A stretch of 44,565 nt of DNA from AcAMD-5 sp044343935 (GTDB taxonomy: Bacteria; Actinomycetota; Actinomycetes; S36-B12; UBA5976). The notes beneath the pieces were generated by a model that was not told where the DNA came from, made no database searches, and worked only from the letters and a program-made list of their open reading frames with translations. How positions within the stretch are numbered: the first letter of the stretch is position 1; every line of letters starts with the position of its first letter. The stretch spans positions 1 to 44,565 of the forward strand of contig JBIJDU010000012.1 in assembly GCA_044343935.1 (NCBI GenBank), given 5' to 3'. Shown piece after piece: positions 18,601 through 25,083 of the stretch. Both the position numbers and the translations under genes were made by a program.

Positions 18601-18791
18601 TTGAGGTAACTGATCGAATTGTAGTTAAGTATGTTGCTACCGATGAGGTGGCGGCTGCCATTACCGCGAACTTAGGCAACATCACGGCAGAGGTGTTAGC
18701 AATTGAATTTAGTCCGCAACTTCAACCAGAAACAACTCCGATAGCGAGTGATGCTGAGCTCGGTTTAGAGCTATGGTTGGAGCGCGTCTAG
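15651..18791 (+). CDS. ileS: Isoleucyl-tRNA synthetase, IleS2 type
   Basis: Class Ia synthetase that charges tRNA-Ile, 1046 aa. The HIGH-equivalent region reads GPPTANGMPGAHHVEART and KMSKS is present in GRKMSKSLGN. The connective editing domain has AWTTTPWTLVSNTA, and CPRCGTGLSDHE is zinc-finger-like. The PPTANG...HH form and length match the eukaryote-like IleS2 branch, known for tolerance of mupirocin. I chose ATG 15651, with CTGGAG upstream; start codons from 15564 add no family sequence. The 138-bp region upstream has no T-box consensus. It is divergent from the TraR-family gene and converges on yggT with a 4-bp overlap. Confidence 0.96.
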   Translation: MTRYNEIAPRVDLPALEAQVLQFWNQQDIFARSMAQSAGKPRWVFYEGPPTANGMPGAHHVEARTFKDIFPRYRTMKGFHVERRAGWDCHGLPVEIEVEKELKFSGKKDIETYGIAAFNAKCRESVLRHVDAFTQMTERMGYWVDFDNAYWTMDANYIESVWWSLKQIHQRGLLVEDYRVSPYCPRCGTGLSDHELAQGYRDVVDESAYVRMPITRGPMLEKYENLTLIAWTTTPWTLVSNTACAVGNELNYSIAKVDGAHLVVATELVTSVLGEEVEIVATVLGSALVGHHYQRPFDWVDFSEYDSPHLHTVLHADFVTTADGTGIVHEAPAFGAEDLELCRPLGLPVVNPVNPDGKFAAAVPVVGGVFFKDADELVLAELAKAGLLWQQAAYPHSYPHCWRCSTRLIYYAQPSWYIRTTAIKADLLAQNEKTNWFPNNIKWGRYGDWLNNNIDWALSRNRYWGTPLPIWRCEQGHQTAIESRAELSALTDKDLTELDPHRPFIDEITFPCPQCHQVATRVPEVIDVWYDSGAMPFAQWGAPHRNHKEFQQNYPADYICEAIDQTRGWFYSQMAIGTLLFNQSSFKNVVCLGHIQDEAGRKMSKSLGNVLNPMDLMDQHGADALRWFMLATGSPWQARRLGHATLQEIVRKNLLTYWATASFQALYGRIANFNYQDVPEVATRPLIDRWLVSQTNKLALEVDEALDQFDTQRGGKLIADFIDDLSNWYVRRNRRRFWDGDVAALATLHESLRTLTLVIAPFTPFIADKIWQDLFVPTTDAQTPSVHLASWPTVEVKLIDPKLDQQMKVVRSVVELGRTARAESKTKTRQPLARALISTAAWQLLSDELRDQIAAELNVKQLDEISSEGELVNWSVKGNFKNLGIKHGAATQQVAAAIATADAGELVAELNRNGSVQLKVGDSQIEVSQTDVIITETPSSGWSVASADGISVALDLTLSSELIAEGIAREVIRLVQDSRKSAGFEVTDRIVVKYVATDEVAAAITANLGNITAEVLAIEFSPQLQPETTPIASDAELGLELWLERV

Positions 18792-19069
18792 AGAATTACG
18801 CGCACTAAGTTCATCGCAAACTGAACTCCAAAAAATAACACGATAAACGCTAAATCCAGTTGGATAGTTCCCATACGGATAGGCCTAACAAATCTACGAA
18901 TCCAGTTCAATGGTGGATCTGTGATGGAATAAACGATCTCCGCAATTACTAAAATTGGACCTTGCGGTCGCCAATTTCGGGCTAACACTTGAACCCAGTC
19001 GAGAATAAACCGAATAATCAAGGTGTAAAAAAAGAGTCTCAGAATACTGAGTAAGACAGATTCAATCAT
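18788..19069 (-). CDS. yggT: YggT-family small membrane protein
   Basis: A 93-aa protein with two hydrophobic segments (residues 5-28 and 70-90) and the family core RFILDWVQVL plus YSITDPPLNWIRRFVRP. YggT genes are regularly linked to sepF and ftsZ and have been implicated in division and osmotic protection, but the mechanism is not settled. The ATG at 19069 overlaps the sepF TGA by one base (TGATG). In many actinobacteria divIVA/wag31 comes next; here ileS follows on the opposite strand with overlapping ends. Confidence 0.9.
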   Translation of the reverse strand: MIESVLLSILRLFFYTLIIRFILDWVQVLARNWRPQGPILVIAEIVYSITDPPLNWIRRFVRPIRMGTIQLDLAFIVLFFGVQFAMNLVRVIL

Positions 19070-19515
19070 CAGGACTGGTTGTAAAAGCCGTCTTCAGCAA
19101 GTTGAGCGCGGGCAGTTACGCCGACATCAATATTTGCTGGCGAAAGCAAAAACACTTTAGAAGTTACCCGTTCGATTCGGCCATTTAAACCAAAAGTTAA
19201 GCCAGCAGCAAAATCGACAATACGCTTAGCATCCACTTCACCTAGCTCAGTTAAATTAACGATAACGGGAATGCCTTGACGGAAATCTTCGCCAATGCGC
19301 TTGGCATCGTTATATGAACGAGGATGAAGTGTGGTTATCTTGGCAACCCCATCTGCAATCGATGGCGGCTCAGCAACCATTGGCGCCACGCCTGGCAAGG
19401 ATTCGACAGTGCGAAGTGGACGGGATTCACGAGCATTGGTCGGAGTTTCTTCTTGCATCAGGCCGTCTTCCATCAAGCCTAAATAAACAGCCATGCGACG
19501 AACTGCGCTAGCCAT
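19069..19515 (-). CDS. sepF: Cell division protein SepF
   Basis: Membrane anchor of the FtsZ ring in bacteria without FtsA, 148 aa. Seen: an N-terminal amphipathic stretch MASAVRRMAVYLGLMED, a disordered linker, and a SepF core (residues 58-140) with ITTLHPRSYNDAKRIGEDF, IPVIVNLTELGEVDAKRIVDFAAG and VFLLSPANIDV. A strong GGAGGAGG precedes the ATG. No ftsA is in view, as expected for actinobacteria, so SepF is the likely tether of FtsZ. It lies in the run ftsZ-pgeF-yggS-sepF-yggT. Confidence 0.96.
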   Translation of the reverse strand: MASAVRRMAVYLGLMEDGLMQEETPTNARESRPLRTVESLPGVAPMVAEPPSIADGVAKITTLHPRSYNDAKRIGEDFRQGIPVIVNLTELGEVDAKRIVDFAAGLTFGLNGRIERVTSKVFLLSPANIDVGVTARAQLAEDGFYNQS

Positions 19516-19564
19516 ATTTCCTCCTCCAGCACGTGGCGATACGTGTCCGCCAAAAATACCTGAA

Positions 19565-20266
19565 TTAGCCCCTATTCCCTAGTAAGGCAGCCCCTATTCG
19601 AAGGTGTGTCGCTCCATAACTTACTGCGGTTTGCCAATCCCCACTCATACCAATGGATCTGGCAGTTGCGGTTGGAAAGAATTCACAGAATTGATTTGCA
19701 ATTTGATCGAATTTGGCAAACGCATTACTGGCTACCTCACCCAGCGGTGCCACTGCCATTAAGCCCAGCACTGTTATACCTGCACCATGCGCAAGCTCAG
19801 CCAACTCAACTAATCCATCAGCAGTCACCCCACCACGATTGGGATTGGTGCGATCGGCTAAATCAACCTGCAGCATGATTGCGGGGAACGTATTTGTGTC
19901 GGCTTTCAACTTAACCAGCGCAGCTACCAGCTCGGGCCGATCTACGCTATGGATCACGCTGCTGTAACTAATAATGCTCTTTAACTTATTTCGCTGCAGT
20001 TGCCCAATAAAATGCAACTGCGGCGAGATGCCAGAAAGGACAGGCAGTTTCGCTCTAACTTCCTGATCTTTTGATTCACCAAAATCTGTAACGCCTAGTT
20101 GATGCAACGCCAGTAAGTCAGAGGCTGGGAATCCTTTAGTTACTGCAATTAACTTGATATCAGCAGGATCGCGATTGGCTGCTAAAGCAGTGTCATCGAT
20201 TTGTAACTTTAAGTGCGCTAAGTTCTGCGCGAGCTGATCAAATCGCGTGGGATCTAGTTCAGCCAT
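19565..20266 (-). CDS. yggS: YggS/PLPBP-family PLP homeostasis protein
   Basis: A 233-aa alanine-racemase-like TIM barrel without racemase activity in studied homologues; it helps maintain free PLP. The PLP Lys is in LIAVTKGFPASDL; the phosphate region is near SIGMSGDWQTAVSYGATHLRIG. HFIGQLQRNKLKSI is another family signature. It overlaps pgeF by 13 bp. A 49-bp gap precedes sepF, which has its own strong ribosome binding site. Confidence 0.94.
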   Translation of the reverse strand: MAELDPTRFDQLAQNLAHLKLQIDDTALAANRDPADIKLIAVTKGFPASDLLALHQLGVTDFGESKDQEVRAKLPVLSGISPQLHFIGQLQRNKLKSIISYSSVIHSVDRPELVAALVKLKADTNTFPAIMLQVDLADRTNPNRGGVTADGLVELAELAHGAGITVLGLMAVAPLGEVASNAFAKFDQIANQFCEFFPTATARSIGMSGDWQTAVSYGATHLRIGAALLGNRG

Positions 20267-20970
20267 GCGATTGCTGCTTGTCTGCCAGTTTGGTTATTTC
20301 TTCGATATGAAAATAGTGACGGTGTTTCAAATGTGCAAGGTTGTTGGTTAACTACGCTGACACCATATTCACGAAAGTAACTGGCTAACCCAATTCGCAA
20401 ATCTACTCCAGTAAAAGTAGAACTCCTAGTTGAAGCATTTGGTAACTGCGCCACTACGGCATCATGCACTTCGTTGGACACCGGATAGCACCAACCACAA
20501 ATTGCTGGCCCTAACACCATTTCAATATCGTCAGGTCTGACGTCATAAAGTCCGGAAGTTGTTATTAACTTAGTTGCAATTCCCGCGGCTGCACCGCGCC
20601 AACCAACATGCGCAACCATCAAAAATTTCTTTTTGGTGCTGGCTGCAAATATTGACACACAATCTGCACTTGGTGCCAACAGGCCAACGTTTGATTTTGT
20701 CGTAACTAAAATGTCAGCAACTTTTAATGAATCTTCATCGCCAACCACATCTTGCACAGTGGTGCCATGCTCCGGGCGCATTTGTTTTACAGGGATACCA
20801 ATTTGCTCACTTAGGACAGATAAGTTTTTCGCTACGCAACTAGGGTCATCACCAACCCAATTGGCCACGTTTAATTCAGCAAATGGTTCAATACTGACGC
20901 CACCAAAGCGCGAGGCAAACCGGTAAGAAGCAGTGCTTGCAAACTCTCCGCTAGCTAGCCAGTTAATCAC
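20254..20970 (-). CDS. pgeF: PgeF/YfiH-type purine nucleoside phosphorylase-like protein (laccase-domain family)
   Basis: A 238-aa Cu-oxidase_4 family protein. Seen: FGGVSIEPFAELNVANWVGD, PEHGTTVQDV, APSADCVSIFAA, VAHVGWRGAAAGI with the metal His, and LGPAICGWCYPVSNEV. Homologues have been linked both to purine nucleoside phosphorolysis and to correcting mis-incorporation of amino acids at peptidoglycan position 1, which fits its place after ftsZ. The start is GTG, overlapping the ftsZ TAG by one base. Older annotations call the family polyphenol oxidase; I do not rely on that. Confidence 0.9.
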   Translation of the reverse strand: MINWLASGEFASTASYRFASRFGGVSIEPFAELNVANWVGDDPSCVAKNLSVLSEQIGIPVKQMRPEHGTTVQDVVGDEDSLKVADILVTTKSNVGLLAPSADCVSIFAASTKKKFLMVAHVGWRGAAAGIATKLITTSGLYDVRPDDIEMVLGPAICGWCYPVSNEVHDAVVAQLPNASTRSSTFTGVDLRIGLASYFREYGVSVVNQQPCTFETPSLFSYRRNNQTGRQAAIAWLN

Positions 20971-22160
20971 TACTTTAGAAAGTCTGGAACGTCTAGCTCA
21001 TCTTCAATAGATTCCATTGAATCAAATACCACTCGTGGTCGATTCGCGCCAGAATCACCAACTGCTAGAGGTAGATCAATTTCACCAGTGTCATCGGTTA
21101 CCGCACCCACATTCTCAAATTCTGGCACTGCTGGTGAGTCATCTAGTGCAGGTGAAACTGAAGTAGGAGTAATTGCAGTTGGCTCTGGTCGTTTTACTGG
21201 CCTCGCTGCCGGTAGTCCATTTTCAAAACCAGCAGCAATTACCGTAACTCGTACTTCGTCGCCAAGTGCATCATCAATCACCGCGCCGAAGATTATGGTG
21301 GCATCTGGATGTCCAGCTTCCGCTACCAATCTGGCAGCATCATTAATCTCAAACAATCCAAGATCGCTACCGCCGGCAATACTCATCAAAATCCCGCGAG
21401 CTCCATCAATCCCAGCTTCTAACAACGGTGACCGCACCGCCATCTCGGCAGCAGCTAGTGCGCGGTTTTCGCCACGTGCGGCTCCAATGCCCATTAACGC
21501 AGCACCGGCGTCTTTCATCACACTGCGAACGTCAGCGAAGTCCAGATTAATTAGGCCAGGTGTGGTAATCAGGTCGGTAATTCCAGATACACCGTGCAGC
21601 AATACTTGATCAGCGTGTTTAAACGCCTCTACCACACTGATAGATTTGTTGCTTAACTGCAACAATCGATCATTTGGGATCACAATCAGGGTATCAACTT
21701 CAGCACGTAGTTCTTCAATTCCATCTTCGGCAGATTGCGCTCGGCGTCTCCCTTCAAAGGCAAACGGCCTAGTTACTACTCCAACCGTGAGTGCACCTAA
21801 TTCCCGGGCGATCCGAGCCACTACTGGAGCTCCGCCAGTTCCAGTGCCACCACCTTCACCAGCTGTTACAAACACCATATCGGCGCCGCGCAGTACATCT
21901 CGTAATTCCTCTTCATGATCCTCAGCTGCTTTGCGGCCAATGGCAGGATCGGCTCCTGCGCCAAGACCTCGAGTCAAGTCGCGGCCAATATCTAATTTCA
22001 CATCAGCATCACTCATCAATAGTGCTTGCGCGTCAGTGTTAACTGCCACGAACTCAACGCCCCTCAGGCCAACATCAATCATTCGATTAACTGCGTTAAC
22101 ACCACCGCCGCCAACGCCTACTACCTTGATCACTGCTAGATAATTCTGCGGTGCTGCCAT
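20970..22160 (-). CDS. ftsZ: Cell division GTPase FtsZ
   Basis: Tubulin-like GTPase that forms the Z ring, 396 aa. Seen: GVGGGGVNAVNRMI, NTDAQALL, the G-box GGGTGTG at residues 103-109, the synergy loop NLDFADVRSVM, and a variable linker (about 310-385). The C-terminal peptide ELDVPDFLK is the docking site for SepF and other partners. GGAGG precedes the ATG by 4 nt. Unlike the usual actinobacterial order, ftsQ is not directly upstream: a three-gene island and about 2.9 kb intervene. It therefore probably has its own promoter in the 132-bp gap. Confidence 0.98.
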   Translation of the reverse strand: MAAPQNYLAVIKVVGVGGGGVNAVNRMIDVGLRGVEFVAVNTDAQALLMSDADVKLDIGRDLTRGLGAGADPAIGRKAAEDHEEELRDVLRGADMVFVTAGEGGGTGTGGAPVVARIARELGALTVGVVTRPFAFEGRRRAQSAEDGIEELRAEVDTLIVIPNDRLLQLSNKSISVVEAFKHADQVLLHGVSGITDLITTPGLINLDFADVRSVMKDAGAALMGIGAARGENRALAAAEMAVRSPLLEAGIDGARGILMSIAGGSDLGLFEINDAARLVAEAGHPDATIIFGAVIDDALGDEVRVTVIAAGFENGLPAARPVKRPEPTAITPTSVSPALDDSPAVPEFENVGAVTDDTGEIDLPLAVGDSGANRPRVVFDSMESIEDELDVPDFLK

Positions 22161-22168
22161 GATGCCTC

Positions 22169-22216
22169 CATCAATTCAACTCTAATTCTCAGGTTGAGAG
22201 TTAGACATAACTCAAC
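22169..22216 (-). promoter_or_regulatory. ftsZ leader with competing hairpins
   Basis: Inside the 132-bp gap between ftsZ and the divergent lipoprotein gene, an inverted repeat at 22193-22216 (GTTG-AG-AGTTA, loop GACA, TAACT-CAAC) can form a 9-bp stem with a 2-nt bulge. The AACTCT/AGAGTT pair nearer ftsZ uses some of the same bases, so the two folds exclude each other just before the ribosome binding site. A regulatory role is inferred; no convincing -35/-10 pair was found. Confidence 0.35.
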
Positions 22217-22292
22217 TTGTTGTGCTTAGAAATTACGACTTCAACTTTGATTAGTAGATCATTTTCCGCGCGTGTCGCAAGCATTTTTATAA

Positions 22293-22811
22293 ATGACTTG
22301 CCACCCTCAGCAGGTGAAATTCATAGTACTTGCAGTTTCTGCGCTATTGCTCATTACGGGTTGTAGCAATGAAGTCACTAGTTTTCCAGCACCGCCTCAA
22401 CCACCTAATGTCGCGCCACCGTTTGATGAAGCATTAGCCGAGCAAGAACTTAATGATGAAACCGCAGCTAACACTGATCAGCATTCCGATGATGAATTAA
22501 TGGAATTTGAACCAGGATTGGCAACTGACCCAGCTGCGTTGAAATCTGCGTTTTACACCGGATCTGAAGATCTGTGCGCTGCGGTATTTGCTCAGTTAGG
22601 TGGTAGCGCAACTGTGGGTGGCAATCAAGTCTCAATTGATTGGTGCCGCGACATTGCTGCCAAATTGTCAGTTCCAGCGACCGCGACGGATGAAGCACAA
22701 GCCCATGCGGCGGGCTGGACCAATACCCGCGCTGCAATATTTACTAGCAGAACCCAGTTATGCGCAGGAAGTCGGTGCGTCACCTTGAGCAGTTTCCCCT
22801 ACCCGTTTTGA
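22293..22811 (+). CDS. Putative lipoprotein of unknown function
   Basis: A 172-aa secreted protein of a type I do not recognise. Signal peptide with lipobox LLLITGC (Cys at residue 24), then a Pro- and acid-rich linker (residues 28-75), then a small domain with four Cys: DLCAAVF, IDWCRDI, and QLCAGSRC, which could form two disulfides. The start is uncertain: ATG 22293, or GTG 22314, which gives a compact signal peptide beginning MKFIVLAV. TATAAA (22288-22293) may be a -10 box favouring the GTG. It is divergent from ftsZ and 93 bp upstream of the ABC ATPase gene. An envelope role is inferred only from the lipobox. Confidence 0.8.
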   Translation: MTCHPQQVKFIVLAVSALLLITGCSNEVTSFPAPPQPPNVAPPFDEALAEQELNDETAANTDQHSDDELMEFEPGLATDPAALKSAFYTGSEDLCAAVFAQLGGSATVGGNQVSIDWCRDIAAKLSVPATATDEAQAHAAGWTNTRAAIFTSRTQLCAGSRCVTLSSFPYPF

Positions 22812-22829
22812 GATAACTGCGCTAGGTTT

Positions 22830-22904
22830 TCCTCGCTACCCCGAACGGCCGGGGACACCTGCCGCACAAGATCGCCTGCTTGCAGGCCCGAACTAAGGAG
22901 TCAA
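22830..22904 (+). ncRNA. Structured 5' leader of the MsiK-like gene (candidate msiK RNA motif)
   Basis: The 93-bp gap holds two hairpins: CCCCG/CGGGG (22839-22854, 6-nt loop) and GCCTG/CAGGC (22874-22887, 4-nt loop). A CCTGC at 22858-22862 can pair with GCAGG at 22882-22886 instead, giving two exclusive folds before AAGGAG at 22895-22900. TAGGTT (22823-22828) is a plausible -10. An 'msiK RNA' motif is known upstream of msiK genes in Actinobacteria. The location fits, but I cannot test the covariance model. Confidence 0.45.
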
Positions 22905-23972
22905 ATGGCACCCGTCGTATTCGATGGTGCGTCCCGTATTTATACGCCAGGCGCCCGCCCCGCAGTTTCTTCGCTAGATCTCACTGTCAATGATGGTGAA
23001 TTTTTGGTGCTAGTTGGCCCATCGGGCTGCGGAAAATCAACCGCACTTCGCATGATTGCTGGTCTTGAACCTTGCGATCAGGGCGCAATCAAAATCGGTG
23101 AACGCGATGTCACTGATGTGGCACCCAAAGATCGTGACATCGCAATGGTGTTTCAGAATTATGCGCTCTATCCACACATGACTGTTGCTGCGAATATGGG
23201 ATTCGCCCTACAAATCGCAGGTGTAGCTAAAGATGAAATTCGCCGCCGGGTTGAAGAAGCCGCAAAATTGCTCGATTTGGAAGAATATCTAGATCGCAAG
23301 CCAAAAGCACTTTCTGGCGGTCAGCGTCAGCGCGTTGCGATGGGTCGAGCCATTGTGCGTGAACCTCAGGTGTTCTTGATGGATGAACCACTTTCAAACC
23401 TTGACGCAAAACTACGTGTTCAAACTAGAACTCAGATTGCTGCCCTGCAAAAGCGCCTTGGTGTTACCACGATTTATGTAACACACGATCAGGTTGAAGC
23501 GATGACCATGGGTGATCGAGTTGCAGTACTGAAGTTTGGTGTTTTACAGCAAGTTGATACGCCACGTGCGCTTTATGACCGACCAGCAAATGCTTTCGTC
23601 GCGGGATTCATTGGTTCCCCTGCGATGAACTTGCTTGAAGGTGCGCTATCTGGCACCTCAGTGAGCATTGGCAGCTATAGCATCAATATTGATCCTGCCG
23701 CTGCTAGCAAGGCAACTGGAAACCGAATAGTGGTTGGCGTTCGACCAGAGCACTTAGAAGTTTCAAACGATGGAATTTCGATGACGGTAAATCTGGTTGA
23801 AGAGCTGGGTTCAGATGAATTCCTTTACGGCACAATTGATGACGATGGCGCTAAGGACATTACTGTGCGAGTCGCCTCTGACTCCAACATCCGACGTGGT
23901 GACAAAATCAAGGTGAAGCCAACTTCAATGCATTTCTTTGATGCCACTGAAGAAGGTCCACGATTGAATTAA
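22905..23972 (+). CDS. Sugar ABC transporter ATP-binding protein, UgpC/MsiK/MalK type
   Basis: ATPase subunit of an importer of the carbohydrate-uptake-1 class, 355 aa, cytoplasmic and bound to permeases. Walker A GPSGCGKST at residues 38-46, Q-loop MVFQNYALYPHM, signature LSGGQRQRV, Walker B VFLMDEPLSNLD and H-loop YVTHDQVEAMT; the C-terminal TOBE/regulatory domain (240-355) contains VGVRPEHLEV. AAGGAG precedes the ATG. No binding protein or permease is adjacent, which fits an MsiK-type ATPase shared by many transporters. A strong bidirectional terminator follows. MsiK versus UgpC cannot be settled by sequence alone, so no symbol is given. Confidence 0.92.
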   Translation: MAPVVFDGASRIYTPGARPAVSSLDLTVNDGEFLVLVGPSGCGKSTALRMIAGLEPCDQGAIKIGERDVTDVAPKDRDIAMVFQNYALYPHMTVAANMGFALQIAGVAKDEIRRRVEEAAKLLDLEEYLDRKPKALSGGQRQRVAMGRAIVREPQVFLMDEPLSNLDAKLRVQTRTQIAALQKRLGVTTIYVTHDQVEAMTMGDRVAVLKFGVLQQVDTPRALYDRPANAFVAGFIGSPAMNLLEGALSGTSVSIGSYSINIDPAAASKATGNRIVVGVRPEHLEVSNDGISMTVNLVEELGSDEFLYGTIDDDGAKDITVRVASDSNIRRGDKIKVKPTSMHFFDATEEGPRLN

Positions 23973-23981
23973 GTTCAATCT

Positions 23982-24018
23982 AAAACCGGGGTCAGCAAAA
24001 GTTGGCCCCGGTTTTTTA
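23982..24018. terminator. Strong bidirectional rho-independent terminator
   Basis: A 12-bp stem (23982-23993 with 24004-24015, one G-T pair) with a 10-nt loop. It is GC-rich at the top, flanked by A on the left and six T on the right, so it works in both directions. It lies just after the ABC ATPase stop and abuts the stop codon of the convergent LacI gene. It is the clearest terminator in the window. Confidence 0.92.
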
Positions 24019-25026
24019 TTTTCCCTCGAATCGGGCCGTGGTGCCTCGGACAATTAATTGGGTTGGCATCACCACTGCTTTTGGTTCAGTTCGAGCATTC
24101 TTTACTTGATCCAAAATGACCCAGGTTGCGGTTTCACCCATGACTTGTACTGGCTGTGACACTGTAGTTAAATTTAGATATTTTGCTAAATCATGATCAT
24201 CAAAGCCAACTATTGAAATGTCTTGCGGTGTACGCAAGCCATGACGTTGAATAGCGCTTATTGCGCCAAATGCCATTTCATCTGATTCGCAAAAGACGGC
24301 AGTGGGTGGATGCGGCTTAGCTAGTAGTTCATCCATAGCACGCTCGCCACTTTCAATAGTAAAGGAGCCAAACGCCTCTAGCGCCGAATCAAATTCCAGT
24401 CCCGCGTCTTGATGCGCTGCCAAGAAGCCAGCTCTTCGATCCCGCGGCGCGGTAAACGACATTGGCTGAAGTGGTGATTCAGCAATTAAGCCAATACGTC
24501 GATGCCCCATGTTAATTAAATGTCCAGTTGCAGCTTTGGCACCGCCAACATCATCAATCTTTACGCTCGCACAACCTTCTACTTCGGCACCGATTAGGGC
24601 AACTGGAATTTTCACTTGTTGCAAAAACTGAATTTCATCGCGGCTAGGTGGCAGTGCGCAAACTAACAGCGCATCGACTCGTTCCCGGACCAATTTTTGG
24701 TGAAAGATTCGCTCCCGCTCATCTAAGCGATCCAACGAGTAAACCAACATATCGAAACCAGCTGAACGACTTACTCGCTCAATTCCGGAAATCAAATTAG
24801 CAAAGTACCACCGATCCAAAAATGGTGCGATAACCCCAATTGTTGATGTTTTGCCAGATGCCAACCTGGAAGCTGATGGCGAAATAACATAGTCAAGTTC
24901 GCGCGCTGCCTGCTCAACTCGAAACTTAGTTTCCGGGGTCACACTAGCTAAGCCGCGCAATGCCCGTGAAACAGTTGCAGTGCTCACACCAGCACGTTGA
25001 GCAACTTCCTCGATGGTGGACTTCAT
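24016..25026 (-). CDS. LacI-family transcriptional regulator
   Basis: A 336-aa repressor: N-terminal helix-turn-helix STIEEVAQRAGVSTATVSRAL (residues 3-23), hinge helix SPSASRLASGKT, and a periplasmic-binding-protein-like effector domain (60-330) with IGVIAPFLDRWYF, MGHRRIGLIAE, AVFCESDEMAFGA and DISIVGFDDHDLAKYL. The ligand is probably a sugar but cannot be named. The ATG is preceded by TAGATT at 6 nt (leaderless type), and a LacI-type operator covers the -35 region, so autoregulation is likely. It is convergent with the sugar ATPase gene and lies between ftsQ and ftsZ. Confidence 0.93.
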   Translation of the reverse strand: MKSTIEEVAQRAGVSTATVSRALRGLASVTPETKFRVEQAARELDYVISPSASRLASGKTSTIGVIAPFLDRWYFANLISGIERVSRSAGFDMLVYSLDRLDERERIFHQKLVRERVDALLVCALPPSRDEIQFLQQVKIPVALIGAEVEGCASVKIDDVGGAKAATGHLINMGHRRIGLIAESPLQPMSFTAPRDRRAGFLAAHQDAGLEFDSALEAFGSFTIESGERAMDELLAKPHPPTAVFCESDEMAFGAISAIQRHGLRTPQDISIVGFDDHDLAKYLNLTTVSQPVQVMGETATWVILDQVKNARTEPKAVVMPTQLIVRGTTARFEGK

Positions 25027-25032
25027 GTTGAG

Positions 25033-25062
25033 AATCTAGCAAGCAAATGTAAAGGTTGGCAA
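25033..25062 (-). promoter_or_regulatory. lacI-type gene promoter
   Basis: On the minus strand: -35 TTGCCA (25057-25062), an 18-bp spacer, -10 TAGATT (25033-25038), then 6 nt to the ATG. The spacing is near ideal and indicates a leaderless mRNA. Confidence 0.7.
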
Positions 25063-25071
25063 ACGCTTGCA
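25058..25071 (-). promoter_or_regulatory. LacI-family operator
   Basis: Minus strand TGCAAGCGTTTGCC matches 13 of 14 bases of the family consensus TGNAANCGNTTNCA with the central CG. It overlaps the -35 box, so bound repressor would block its own promoter. Confidence 0.75.
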
Positions 25072-25083
25072 CAGCCGCTGTGG

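Noticed and set aside
21088..21609. 173-codon plus-strand ORF antisense to ftsZ
   Set aside because: It mirrors ftsZ codon structure on the opposite strand and is Ser/Ala/Pro-rich with no recognisable domain. ftsZ fully explains the region.
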